Source: Flagellimonas amoyensis
GTDB lineage: Bacteria > Bacteroidota > Bacteroidia > Flavobacteriales > Flavobacteriaceae
Length of the DNA: 64,000 bases
Assembly (NCBI RefSeq): GCF_003058265.1
Contig: NZ_QBUK01000010.1
Location: 62,001 to 126,000 of the forward strand
Direction: 5' to 3'
Shown here: piece after piece, positions 38,124 through 46,730 of the stretch
Numbering within the stretch: the first letter of the stretch is position 1
Layout: each line of letters starts with the position of its first letter
The notes under the pieces: generated by a model
Seen by the model: only the letters and a program-made list of their open reading frames with translations
Databases searched by the model: none
What the model was told of the DNA's origin: nothing
Program-made: the position numbers and the translations under genes

Positions 38124-38575
38124 ATGTCACAATCAAAGCGCAATAAGGCTATTTTTAGCATTATTGTTATGTTGTATTGTATTTGATTGTGCTTCATACT
38201 TTAAAAGTGCCTAACACAACCAAGTATTTTCTTTATGGTGTTTTTTTGTTTTATGTGTTGGAGCACCTACTTACAAAGGATATGAACCGTTTTCATTATT
38301 TTTAATGGCAATAAGCACGACCCCGATGTTTTTGTTAAAAACAAATTTGGGCTTTAAGGGGATGGCCGTGGCATCGCAAGGATCTGCCTTTATTTAAATA
38401 ATAGAAGCAAAAAGGGTGTTATATTGATTGTTCTGCCATAGCATCAATAGGGATTCTTATGCTTTTTTCTATGATTGTATGTGAGGATATAAATATGGGT
38501 TCACACATAACCCTTTCTGTTTTTATTTTGATAGTAAGGAGAAAAGGCATAGGTTATAAAATAAGCAATGGTTAA
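38124..38575 (+). pseudogene. Decayed polytopic membrane-protein gene
   Basis: The 521-bp gap after the pyruvyl transferase holds fragments that read as hydrophobic protein in shifting frames: a 20-residue start at 38124 (MSQSKRNKAIF...), then 38159-38305 (LYLIVLHTLKV, KYFLYGVFLFYVLEHL), then 38260-38397 (FSLFLMAISTTPMFLL), then back in the earlier frame at 38405-38575 (IASIGILMLFSMIV, ITLSVFILIVRRKG). Two or three indels would restore one reading frame. The parent was probably a polymerase-like or acyltransferase-like membrane protein, too decayed to name. Confidence 0.55.
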
Positions 38576-38619
38576 AAAGGAAAAACAAATTCTAGTGAAT
38601 TTAAGGAATTAGAAATGTT

Positions 38620-39801
38620 ATGAAGAGTCTTCTCCTATTTTTATTCATTATTTTAATGGTTGCTGTTTATTTACTTGGGGGCTTTTTCCAATTTTTTCTT
38701 GGTATTCCAAGCACATTGTATTCAATGCTTGTTTTGGGACTACTTTACCTAATTGCTTCATTGACAATCCTTGCTAGGAATGGCAAGGTGCCCGGGTCAA
38801 ATACAATATTAATTGGTTCCCTCTATGTCTTCTTGATAATTGTGAGTGGAACAATCAATAATACAGAGCTAAAAAAAATAATACTTTATTTTATTTTCCC
38901 CCTTGTTCCTTTAGGTGTTTTTCTTGCAGTGGACGGGCTTAATAAAGTAGGTATAAATATAAAGAAATTAAGCTCCTTTTTTTTTAAAATACTTATTATC
39001 ATCCAATTACCTGTTATTTTGATTCAAAAATATGGCTATGATTTTTTGATAAAATTTAATAATTCAAATCAATTTATTGGTGATTATGATTTTATGTTTG
39101 GCAGTTTTTTTCTTAAAGCAGACCATTCACTTGGGTTTTTTCTGTTGACTTATTTTTTGGCAATAATATTTCAATACAGAAAAGGAGGTAGAAAGCAAAT
39201 GCCTTGGTTTCTAATGGGATATATCTGTGTAACAATATTGTTGTTAGAATCTAATTTAACGAAACTCATGTTCTTCATCGTTCTCACCTATTATGGTGTT
39301 ATCTGGGCGAATAAAAGAATTCGCTATTCGGGGGTAATTGCTATATTTTTAGTAGGGTATGTTATGTTGAATTTGGCACTATCTGTTCCAAAAATTCAAA
39401 CCGAACTGTTTTTTTTGAAAAATAAATACACGGTAAGCGAATCCGTAAAAGCAGTCGAAAGGGGGTATGCGAAAAGACCGCAGATAGTTATATCATATTT
39501 TCAGGAACCACTTAAAATTATTGGTGAAGGACCATATGATTATTTTAATCTATTAACAGGGGAATTTAAAAAGGCAATGAACTTTTCCCAATTGATATGG
39601 ACATATAATGATTTGGGCATTATAGGTATAATGGTAATTATATTATTGTTGTTCGCTATTATTAAATATCTTGGCTTGGATAGGGAATCTAGAATATTAT
39701 TAACGTTTATATTACTTTTCTATCTATTTATGACAAATGTCTATTATGATATAGGGATGATGCTTTCTCTATTTATAATTGTGAATAGAAAAAATAATTG
39801 A
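38620..39801 (+). CDS. Wzy-like O-antigen/capsule polymerase (polytopic)
   Basis: 393 residues, very hydrophobic, with about ten membrane helices and a periplasmic loop near 265-315 (KYTVSESVKAVERGYAKRPQ). Length, topology and position between flippase and glycosyltransferases suit a Wzy polymerase, a family with little sequence conservation, so the call rests on context. Strongly AT-rich. A second ligase/polymerase-like gene lies at 41629; which one polymerises and which ligates cannot be told. Confidence 0.65.
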   Translation: MKSLLLFLFIILMVAVYLLGGFFQFFLGIPSTLYSMLVLGLLYLIASLTILARNGKVPGSNTILIGSLYVFLIIVSGTINNTELKKIILYFIFPLVPLGVFLAVDGLNKVGINIKKLSSFFFKILIIIQLPVILIQKYGYDFLIKFNNSNQFIGDYDFMFGSFFLKADHSLGFFLLTYFLAIIFQYRKGGRKQMPWFLMGYICVTILLLESNLTKLMFFIVLTYYGVIWANKRIRYSGVIAIFLVGYVMLNLALSVPKIQTELFFLKNKYTVSESVKAVERGYAKRPQIVISYFQEPLKIIGEGPYDYFNLLTGEFKKAMNFSQLIWTYNDLGIIGIMVIILLLFAIIKYLGLDRESRILLTFILLFYLFMTNVYYDIGMMLSLFIIVNRKNN

Positions 39802-39870
39802 TTCAATAATACCGGGAATAGGAACATGATGTTCCTAATTTTTTATCTCTGCTTTTAAAACATCAAAATA

Positions 39871-40437
39871 TTGGATAAAAAATCAAACAAATTAAAAACG
39901 TTTCATTTAATGATATTGACGCTAAGCTTAGTAAATATCATCCTGAATTCTTGTAGTGTTAAACAAAAAGAGCAAAATGACATTTTAGTTTCAAATGTGG
40001 CCTTTTCTGAGGGTTTTACTGTAAACGTCTTGGTCACTGCCAAAATGGATGATATTTTTGATATGTTTTATGCACTTGATTCACTTGATGAAAAGTTTAC
40101 GGAATCAAATAAAATAAGAAAAGTTATAAAAGGCACCGGAGAACCGGAACTAATAAGTTTCTTGGTTGATCGGAAAAATGTTTTAAAATTCAGAATTGAC
40201 TTAGGAAGAAACTTAGACCAAAAATCAATTGTAATAGACAGGATTGACATCCGTTGTGATGGTAAAAGCATTATTATTCCCGGCAACATATTGGAGCATT
40301 TTTTTACTGGGAACAAGTATTTGGAGTTTTCTGAAAATGGCAATACTATTTACATAGATCGCAAAGGCGGAACCAAGACACCGTTTATAACCTCATCCGC
40401 ACTGTTAAACAAAAAAATGAAAATCGAATTTCAATGA
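39871..40437 (+). CDS. Hypothetical lipoprotein in the polysaccharide locus
   Basis: 188 residues, family not recognised. The N-terminus is a signal peptide with a lipobox ending ILNSC, followed by a polar body rich in Asp, Lys and Ile with predicted beta strands. The start is taken as TTG at 39871, which gives the positively charged n-region (KKSNKLK); ATG at 39910 would leave a signal peptide without it. It overlaps the next glycosyltransferase gene by 4 bp. Its place in a glycan locus suggests a role at the periplasmic face, which is inference. Confidence 0.6.
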   Translation: MDKKSNKLKTFHLMILTLSLVNIILNSCSVKQKEQNDILVSNVAFSEGFTVNVLVTAKMDDIFDMFYALDSLDEKFTESNKIRKVIKGTGEPELISFLVDRKNVLKFRIDLGRNLDQKSIVIDRIDIRCDGKSIIIPGNILEHFFTGNKYLEFSENGNTIYIDRKGGTKTPFITSSALLNKKMKIEFQ

Positions 40438-41639
40438 AAATAGGCAATAACCTAGAGGAAAGTATTTTTTTGGTCGTGCCATTTCATGATTGGAGAAAAA
40501 TACAAATGGAAGGCTTTAGGACCAGGGACTCTCATTTTATCGAAGAACTTGCGAAACTTCCTGGTCCAAAAATAATAGTGAACCGGCCAACCACCCACTT
40601 GGAAATTTACCTAAAGCGAAAACCAGGGTTGATAAAAGGGGAATTGCTTTCAAAAAAAGGAAAATTCTCGCTTTATAAACTTGATGAAGAGCTTTATTTG
40701 ATAGACTACATATCAATTGATATTCTGGGACAGATTTTTAGAAAATTTGAATGGTTCATTGATAGGTATGGAGACAATAATTTTATTGAATTTATTAAAC
40801 AATCGATAGAGTTTGTAGGCGCAAATGAAAATACCTGCAAAATCTTGAACCAAAATATCTTTGCCCCAAGGTTAATAGAAAAATTACAGGCCAATAAAAA
40901 GGTCTTCGATGCCTGGGACAACTTCATGAAATTTGATGTTTATTCAAATATTAGGGACCAGGTTCAAGGAGCGTACAGTTCATTAGCTGCATATTGCGAC
41001 TTTTGGATAACCAACTCCACGGATAATGTGCAATATTTTATGGAGAGTTTCAATCCCCGAGGTCTACATTTGGTGAAAAACGGGGTCGATGTAAATAGAT
41101 TTACCGCCAGGAATTTTGAGGAGCCATCCGATATTAAGAACATCCCACGTCCTATTGTAGGCTTTGGAGGCAAAATCACGCACTTATTGGATGTTGATTT
41201 AATAAATGCCACCATGGATAAAGCAAAGAACTCTTCCTTTGTATTTGTAGGTCAAATCCTGAGCAAGGAAATATTCGATTCCATAAATAAAGTCGACAAT
41301 TTTTACTATTTGGGGGACAAACATTATGATGAATACCCAAATTATGTAAACAGTTTCGATATTTGTATGGTCCCTTATATTGTTGAGGACAGCAAAAAAT
41401 CCGGAGCCAATACAATTAAAGTCTATGAATATTTGGCAACTGGTAAAAAAGTGGTTGGAACACCGTCTAATGGGCTTGAAGAATTGTCTGAACATGTTTA
41501 TCTTGTAAATTCGCCCAATGAATTTGTCCAAGAGTTGGAAGATGAATCAAATAATAGGAAACCAATTGATTTAAATGAACATTCCTGGGCGCATAAAACA
41601 GAAACTTTATTGAATTTACTGGAACTTAATGGCCGCTAA
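40434..41639 (+). CDS. Glycosyltransferase (GT4-like, GT-B fold)
   Basis: 401 residues, soluble. The C-terminal half shows the GT-B nucleotide-sugar domain: LVKNGVDVNRF, IVGFGGKITHLLD, YYLGDKHYDEYPNYVNSFDICMVPY and the KVYEYLATGKKVVGT glutamate motif. The N-terminal half is unusual for GT4 and may hold an acceptor-specific domain. It overlaps the lipoprotein gene by 4 bp and the O-antigen ligase gene by 11 bp. Sugar specificity cannot be read. Confidence 0.82.
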   Translation: MKIGNNLEESIFLVVPFHDWRKIQMEGFRTRDSHFIEELAKLPGPKIIVNRPTTHLEIYLKRKPGLIKGELLSKKGKFSLYKLDEELYLIDYISIDILGQIFRKFEWFIDRYGDNNFIEFIKQSIEFVGANENTCKILNQNIFAPRLIEKLQANKKVFDAWDNFMKFDVYSNIRDQVQGAYSSLAAYCDFWITNSTDNVQYFMESFNPRGLHLVKNGVDVNRFTARNFEEPSDIKNIPRPIVGFGGKITHLLDVDLINATMDKAKNSSFVFVGQILSKEIFDSINKVDNFYYLGDKHYDEYPNYVNSFDICMVPYIVEDSKKSGANTIKVYEYLATGKKVVGTPSNGLEELSEHVYLVNSPNEFVQELEDESNNRKPIDLNEHSWAHKTETLLNLLELNGR

Positions 41640-42888
41640 AATTCTTTTGAATAGCTTAAAAAACAAGGAAAGTATCAATTTCTTATTGTTGGCCTTTGTA
41701 GTCTCAGCTATACCATTTAAAATAAATATTGGCAATTTCGCACTTATTCTTGCATTTGCATTCAATATTTTTTTTTTGAAACCAAGTAATTTGGTAAAGC
41801 TGAAACGGTATGTTTTTCTTTTTCCGGTTATATTTTTTTTTATTGTAGTGGTCTGGGCCTTTTTTGGAAAGGACTTTTATGAGGGTATTTCCAGGCTAGA
41901 TCGGCATCTAATCCCGATATTGATCATATTAGTACTGGGCAACCAGAAACTCAAATCAATACAATACAATCGTTTGATTACACTCTTTGGTTGGGCCGTG
42001 GTAGTGGCTACAATTACATTGATGGTTAATTTTTTTGCTGGATTTTTACAAGGACAAACGATGGCCGAGCTAACATTTCATGAGTTTAGCTCCCTTTTTG
42101 ATCAGCATCCAGTTTATTTTTCGCTTTACGCATCGCTTGCACTTTTTGGTTTTGTGGAACAAACACACAAACAAGGCATTACTTTATTTAGGGGACTTGG
42201 GATTATTGTTCTTTTGGCAGGGTTGTTACTGAGTGCCTCCAAAGCAATATTGGCAATGGATTTGGTAATTTTCACGATATATGTTGCCATGGTTAGAATT
42301 TCTCTGAAGAAAAGGGTTGTTCTTTTTTCAACAATAATTGTTGTTTTGTTTGTGGCAACAAGATTGGGGTTTCTTAAAGAGCGGTTTCATTCTGGATTGA
42401 TGCTTTCGGAAAATATTGTCGTATTTGAACCAACTAATGATTTTGAAAAGAAAGTGCTATTTTCATATCAGGATAAGCTGGCCATTAGTGACTTGGACTT
42501 AAGATATTTAATGACCAAGATTAGTATTTATCATTTAATACAAGATGGTAAGTTGATATTTGGATATGGTCCTGCCCAGTCTCAAGATTATTTTGACTAT
42601 TATTTATACACCTACAATTTAGGACCAAATTGGTATGCTGGGTTTAATGTCCATAATCAATTTATACACATACTTTTAAATTATGGTATACTAGTGCTAA
42701 TATTATTTGCTGTATATCTGATGTTATGTTTTAGGATTGCCATTATTAATCATGATTATACCTTTCTGGCATTTTTACTACTTTGTACATTTGTATTCTT
42801 GTTTGAGGTTGTACTGATAAGAAATAAAGGAATTCTATTTTTCTATTTTTTTAACGTACTATTTTTAATTAAAAATAACAAAGTTTGA
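41629..42888 (+). CDS. O-antigen ligase family (WaaL/Wzy-type) membrane protein
   Basis: 419 residues with about twelve membrane helices. The large periplasmic loop ends in WYAGFNVHNQFIHILLNYG, the HNxF/L-type signature of the PF04932 Wzy_C/O-antigen ligase family. It could polymerise repeat units or transfer the chain to its acceptor. The ATG at 41629 lies inside the previous gene (11-bp overlap) and its TGA overlaps the next TTG start by 4 bp. Confidence 0.82.
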   Translation: MAAKILLNSLKNKESINFLLLAFVVSAIPFKINIGNFALILAFAFNIFFLKPSNLVKLKRYVFLFPVIFFFIVVVWAFFGKDFYEGISRLDRHLIPILIILVLGNQKLKSIQYNRLITLFGWAVVVATITLMVNFFAGFLQGQTMAELTFHEFSSLFDQHPVYFSLYASLALFGFVEQTHKQGITLFRGLGIIVLLAGLLLSASKAILAMDLVIFTIYVAMVRISLKKRVVLFSTIIVVLFVATRLGFLKERFHSGLMLSENIVVFEPTNDFEKKVLFSYQDKLAISDLDLRYLMTKISIYHLIQDGKLIFGYGPAQSQDYFDYYLYTYNLGPNWYAGFNVHNQFIHILLNYGILVLILFAVYLMLCFRIAIINHDYTFLAFLLLCTFVFLFEVVLIRNKGILFFYFFNVLFLIKNNKV

Positions 42889-43979
42889 AACTTGGAATAA
42901 TAGGAACAAGGGGCATACCCAACCACCATGGAGGCTTTGAGCAGTTCACAGAATATTTTTCAGTATATATGGCAAATGCGGGGCATGAAGTATATGTCTA
43001 TAATTCTCATTTACACCCCTTTCAAGAAAAACAATATAAAGGAGTGAACCTCATACACAAAAGGGACATGGAGGACAAGATAGGAACAGCTGGCCAGTTT
43101 GTCTATGACCTAAATTGTATAATCGATGCTAAAAAAAGAGACTTTGATTTGATTTTACAACTTGGATATACAAGTAGTTCGGTTTGGGGCAGCCTCTTAC
43201 CAAAAAAGACAACCATCGTCACAAATATGGACGGGTTGGAATGGAAAAGGTCTAAGTATAATGGATTGGTTCAAAAATTCTTGAAAAGGGCTGAAAAATG
43301 GGCCATAAATACAAGTGACTTTTTGGTTTCGGACTCAATCGGAATTCAGAGTTACATCAAAGAAACATATCAAAAGAACTCCGAATATATTGCCTACGGA
43401 GCTGAAATATTTGGTAAGCCGGACAAATCGGTACTTGATTCATATGGTTTGATGGAAGAAAATTATAACATGTTGATAGCCCGATTGGAGCCCGAGAACA
43501 ATATTGAAACTATTCTCGACGGTGTAGTAAAGTCGAACGACAACATCCCATTTGTTGTTGTGGGCAAGTACAATAGTAATTACGGGGAAACACTAAGGGA
43601 CAAATACAAAGACAATCTTTATATCAGGTTTTTTGGGGGCATTTATGATATTGAGCACCTTAATAATTTAAGGTTTTTTTCAAAGGTTTATTTTCATGGA
43701 CATTCGGTTGGAGGTACAAACCCATCTTTACTGGAGGCCATGGCTTCACAGAGCTTAATAGCCGCACATGACAATATTTTCAACAAAAGCATTTTAGGAG
43801 ACAATGCTTTTTATTTTAGAGATAAAAATGATGTTGCCGCTTTATTGTCTCTCACAAAAAGTGACCACGACCATATGATCAAGAACAACCTTGATAAAAT
43901 TGAGATTGATTTTAAGTGGGACAAAATTAATGGACAATATGAAAAATACCTCTTGGAATGTCTCAGCAGTAACGCATAG
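42885..43979 (+). CDS. DUF1972-type glycosyltransferase (rhamnosyltransferase-like)
   Basis: 364 residues. The N-terminus KLGIIGTRGIPNHHGGFEQF is the hallmark of DUF1972 glycosyltransferases, followed by a GT4-like C-terminal domain (LIARLEPENNIETI, GHSVGGTNPSLLEAMA). Relatives transfer rhamnose or galactose early in repeat-unit assembly; with dTDP-rhamnose genes in the locus, rhamnose is plausible. It starts with TTG in a TTGA overlap with the preceding stop. Confidence 0.88.
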   Translation: MKLGIIGTRGIPNHHGGFEQFTEYFSVYMANAGHEVYVYNSHLHPFQEKQYKGVNLIHKRDMEDKIGTAGQFVYDLNCIIDAKKRDFDLILQLGYTSSSVWGSLLPKKTTIVTNMDGLEWKRSKYNGLVQKFLKRAEKWAINTSDFLVSDSIGIQSYIKETYQKNSEYIAYGAEIFGKPDKSVLDSYGLMEENYNMLIARLEPENNIETILDGVVKSNDNIPFVVVGKYNSNYGETLRDKYKDNLYIRFFGGIYDIEHLNNLRFFSKVYFHGHSVGGTNPSLLEAMASQSLIAAHDNIFNKSILGDNAFYFRDKNDVAALLSLTKSDHDHMIKNNLDKIEIDFKWDKINGQYEKYLLECLSSNA

Positions 43980-43981
43980 AT

Positions 43982-45334
43982 ATGTTTTTTAAACAACATA
44001 GATATTCTAACTTAATAACGCCCATTTCATATGCAATTGATTTAGGCGTCCTAAATATTTTTCTTTATTTATTGCCTATTAATTTTCAGACTCCCCTACT
44101 TATTCATGTATACATTTCTCTTGCTTGGATTGTCATATCTGCAAAGAATGAATTTTATACCATATATCGGTTTTCCAAGGTAACTTACATTGTCAGGTTG
44201 ATTTTCGTCCAGTTTGTTTTTTTCTTTTTGACCCTATATGCATTCATAGGGTTTTTTAAGCAGCCCGTCATAAGTAGATTGGCCCTGGGGGAATACTTCA
44301 TTTTTGTCCTTGCCATAATTTCAACTGTAAAACTGCTGAGCTATTACTTGCTAATGGAATATCGTGAGAGGGTAAAAGGCAATTTGAGGAATGTTGTTAT
44401 TGTTGGAAAGAATAAAAAAACTGACCAATTACGGAAGGTTTTCACTGAAAGAAGGGAATACGGCTATAATTTTATAAAACAGTTTTCACCCAAATCAGTG
44501 GGATTTCAAATACAGTATTGCTTCGATTACATTCATGAAAATAATATTGATGAAATCTATTGTTCGGTCTCTGAGCTGAAGAACGAGGAAATTGCCCAAT
44601 TTGTCAATTTTGCGGACAACAACCTAAAGACTCTCAAGTTTATACCGGACAACAAAAACATCTTTTCCAAGAAGCTCAAGTTTGAATACTATGATTACAT
44701 CCCGGTTCTTTCTTTGCGGGACATTCCTTTGGACGATTCCATAAACGCTTTTCTGAAAAGAAGCTTTGATATCGTCTTTTCACTGATTGTGATATTAGGG
44801 CTCCTGTCGTGGTTGACCCCTCTGTTGGCGCTTTTGATTACCTTGGAATCCAAAGGGCCGGTTTTCTTTAGACAGACGAGGAACGGAATAGACAATAGGG
44901 AGTTTTATTGTTACAAGTTCCGCTCCATGGCCCCTAACAATAATGCCGATGATATACAGGCCACAAAGAACGACATGCGAATCACCAAAATTGGAAAATT
45001 CATCAGAAAGACCAGTATTGATGAACTCCCCCAGTTTTACAATGTGTTGTTCGGCACTATGTCCGTAGTGGGGCCAAGGCCCCACATGGTAAAGCACACC
45101 AATGAGTATGCGACGAGTGTGGACAAGTACATGGTGCGTCATTTTGTGAAACCAGGAATCACAGGATTGGCACAAGTAAGAGGGTACAGAGGCGAGATAG
45201 AGACCGAAAACGACATCCAGAACCGTATCAAGTTTGATATTTTTTATATTGAAAACTGGTCCATGTTCCTAGATTTGAAGATTATTGTCCAGACCGTGCT
45301 CAATGCAATCAGAGGAGAAGCAAAAGCGTACTAA
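43982..45334 (+). CDS. Initiating undecaprenyl-phosphate sugar-1-phosphate transferase (WbaP/WcaJ-type)
   Basis: 450 residues: four N-terminal membrane helices, a nucleotide-binding-like middle part (NVVIVGKNKKTDQL), another membrane helix and the C-terminal bacterial sugar transferase domain with KRSFDIVFSL, FYCYKFRSM, SIDELPQFYNVL, VGPRPH and KPGITGLAQVRG. It links the first sugar phosphate to undecaprenyl phosphate. The 5' half is AT-rich (44041-44100: 18 G+C of 60) and the 3' half is not (45061-45120: 34 of 60), so the gene looks mosaic. Confidence 0.93.
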   Translation: MFFKQHRYSNLITPISYAIDLGVLNIFLYLLPINFQTPLLIHVYISLAWIVISAKNEFYTIYRFSKVTYIVRLIFVQFVFFFLTLYAFIGFFKQPVISRLALGEYFIFVLAIISTVKLLSYYLLMEYRERVKGNLRNVVIVGKNKKTDQLRKVFTERREYGYNFIKQFSPKSVGFQIQYCFDYIHENNIDEIYCSVSELKNEEIAQFVNFADNNLKTLKFIPDNKNIFSKKLKFEYYDYIPVLSLRDIPLDDSINAFLKRSFDIVFSLIVILGLLSWLTPLLALLITLESKGPVFFRQTRNGIDNREFYCYKFRSMAPNNNADDIQATKNDMRITKIGKFIRKTSIDELPQFYNVLFGTMSVVGPRPHMVKHTNEYATSVDKYMVRHFVKPGITGLAQVRGYRGEIETENDIQNRIKFDIFYIENWSMFLDLKIIVQTVLNAIRGEAKAY

Positions 45335-45340
45335 GTCATT

Positions 45341-46312
45341 ATGAAAAAAACACTCATCACCGGAGCAGCAGGATTTTTGGGATCGCACCTTTGTGACCGC
45401 TTCATTGCCGAAGGCCACCATGTCATCGGGATGGACAACCTTATCACGGGCGACCTAAGGAACATAGAGCATCTGTTCCACTTGGACCGGTTCGATTTCT
45501 ACCACCACGACGTCTCCAAGTTTGTGCACGTTCCCGGTAAAATGGATTATATTCTCCACTTTGCCTCACCCGCAAGTCCCATCGATTACTTAAAAATTCC
45601 CATTGAAACCCTTAAGGTAGGTTCTTTGGGTACGCTGAACCTTTTGGGGCTGGCAAGGGACCACAAGGCCCGTATCTTGGTGGCCTCCACCTCCGAGGTG
45701 TACGGAGACCCTTTGGTACACCCCCAGAACGAGGACTATTATGGCAACGTAAGCCCGATTGGACCCAGGGGAGTGTATGATGAGGCCAAACGCTTTATGG
45801 AATCCATCACCATGGCCTATCACCGGCACCATGGCCTGGATACCCGCATTGTCCGGATTTTCAACACCTACGGTTCCCGGATGCGGTTGAACGACGGACG
45901 TGTGGTGCCGGCCTTCATGGGTCAGGCCTTGCGAGGCGAAGATCTGACGGTTTTTGGAGACGGCTCCCAGACCCGTTCCTTTACCTATATCGATGACCAA
46001 GTCGAGGGAATTTACCGCTTGTTGATGAGCGATTATGTGGAACCCATCAACATTGGTAACCCGGATGAGACCACTATCTTGGAATTCGCCGAGGAGATCA
46101 TCAAGCTTACGGGAACGGACCAGAAGATTGTCTTCAAACCCTTGCCGCAGGATGATCCCCTGCAACGGCAGCCCGACATCACACGGGCCAAGGAAATTTT
46201 GGGATGGGAACCCAAGGTACACCGCTCCGAAGGGCTCAAAAAAGTATATGATTACTTCAAATCCCTTCCACAGGACCAACTATGGGAGGCACACAGGGAC
46301 TTTTTGCCTTAA
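45341..46312 (+). CDS. UDP-glucuronate decarboxylase (UDP-xylose synthase)
   Basis: 323-residue extended [17 protein letters not shown] binds [14 protein letters not shown] and STSEVYGDP are diagnostic of UXS-type enzymes, and VYDEAKR carries the catalytic Tyr-x3-Lys. It converts UDP-glucuronate to UDP-xylose. Composition is that of the chromosome, not of the AT-rich island. It lies 6 bp after the sugar transferase and closes the locus. Confidence 0.93.
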   Translation: MKKTLITGAAGFLGSHLCDRFIAEGHHVIGMDNLITGDLRNIEHLFHLDRFDFYHHDVSKFVHVPGKMDYILHFASPASPIDYLKIPIETLKVGSLGTLNLLGLARDHKARILVASTSEVYGDPLVHPQNEDYYGNVSPIGPRGVYDEAKRFMESITMAYHRHHGLDTRIVRIFNTYGSRMRLNDGRVVPAFMGQALRGEDLTVFGDGSQTRSFTYIDDQVEGIYRLLMSDYVEPINIGNPDETTILEFAEEIIKLTGTDQKIVFKPLPQDDPLQRQPDITRAKEILGWEPKVHRSEGLKKVYDYFKSLPQDQLWEAHRDFLP

Positions 46313-46707
46313 AGGCAAATCAATCAAATCGGGGTCATTTCGAAATGAGGAATGCAGTGACGGTTCAGGAATCCCTGACTTATCCTTCTATTTTCCTGTA
46401 TTTGTTTGAAGTGCCCACTGTTTCAGCAATACATTGGTGGAGATTAGTGAAATTCGTGTCAAAGGTGTACGCTGCTTTCCGAGATTCTTGGCCCCCACTA
46501 TGGGAACACCCCTGAAGTCCCCTCAAGGGGACAATGGAATATTGCAATTTTGGGATGGGACGGATTGCAACAATTGATTCCCTGTTGTCTTTGGATTTTT
46601 ATTTACGCCTGTGCCTCCATGACAATTCGTGTCAAATACTATCCCAATTAATTTTTGAATTTCTGCCTGAAAAACCACTTTCTCCCTCAATTCAATTTGA
46701 ATTGGGT
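46313..46707. other. Gene-free interval after the polysaccharide locus
   Basis: About 400 bp without a supported gene. It begins with a segment (46332-46375) resembling the 'GTCATTTCGA...GAGGAA...GTGACG' intergenic repeats common in flavobacteria, and contains the hairpin at 46517-46532. A 57-codon ORF at 46345 shows no protein character. Confidence 0.5.
46517..46532. repeat. Palindromic hairpin GTCCCCTCAAGGGGAC
   Basis: Perfect 7-bp arms with a 2-base centre, no T run on either side, so it is not a classical terminator. It may be a repetitive extragenic palindrome or a transcript-end stabiliser. Confidence 0.5.
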
Positions 46708-46715
46708 TATTTTTG
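46708..46715 (+). promoter_or_regulatory. Bacteroidota -7 element of purD
   Basis: TATTTTTG ending 15 nt before the purD ATG. No clear -33 TTG at 17-23 bp. Confidence 0.5.
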
Positions 46716-46730
46716 CCAAAACATCGATTC

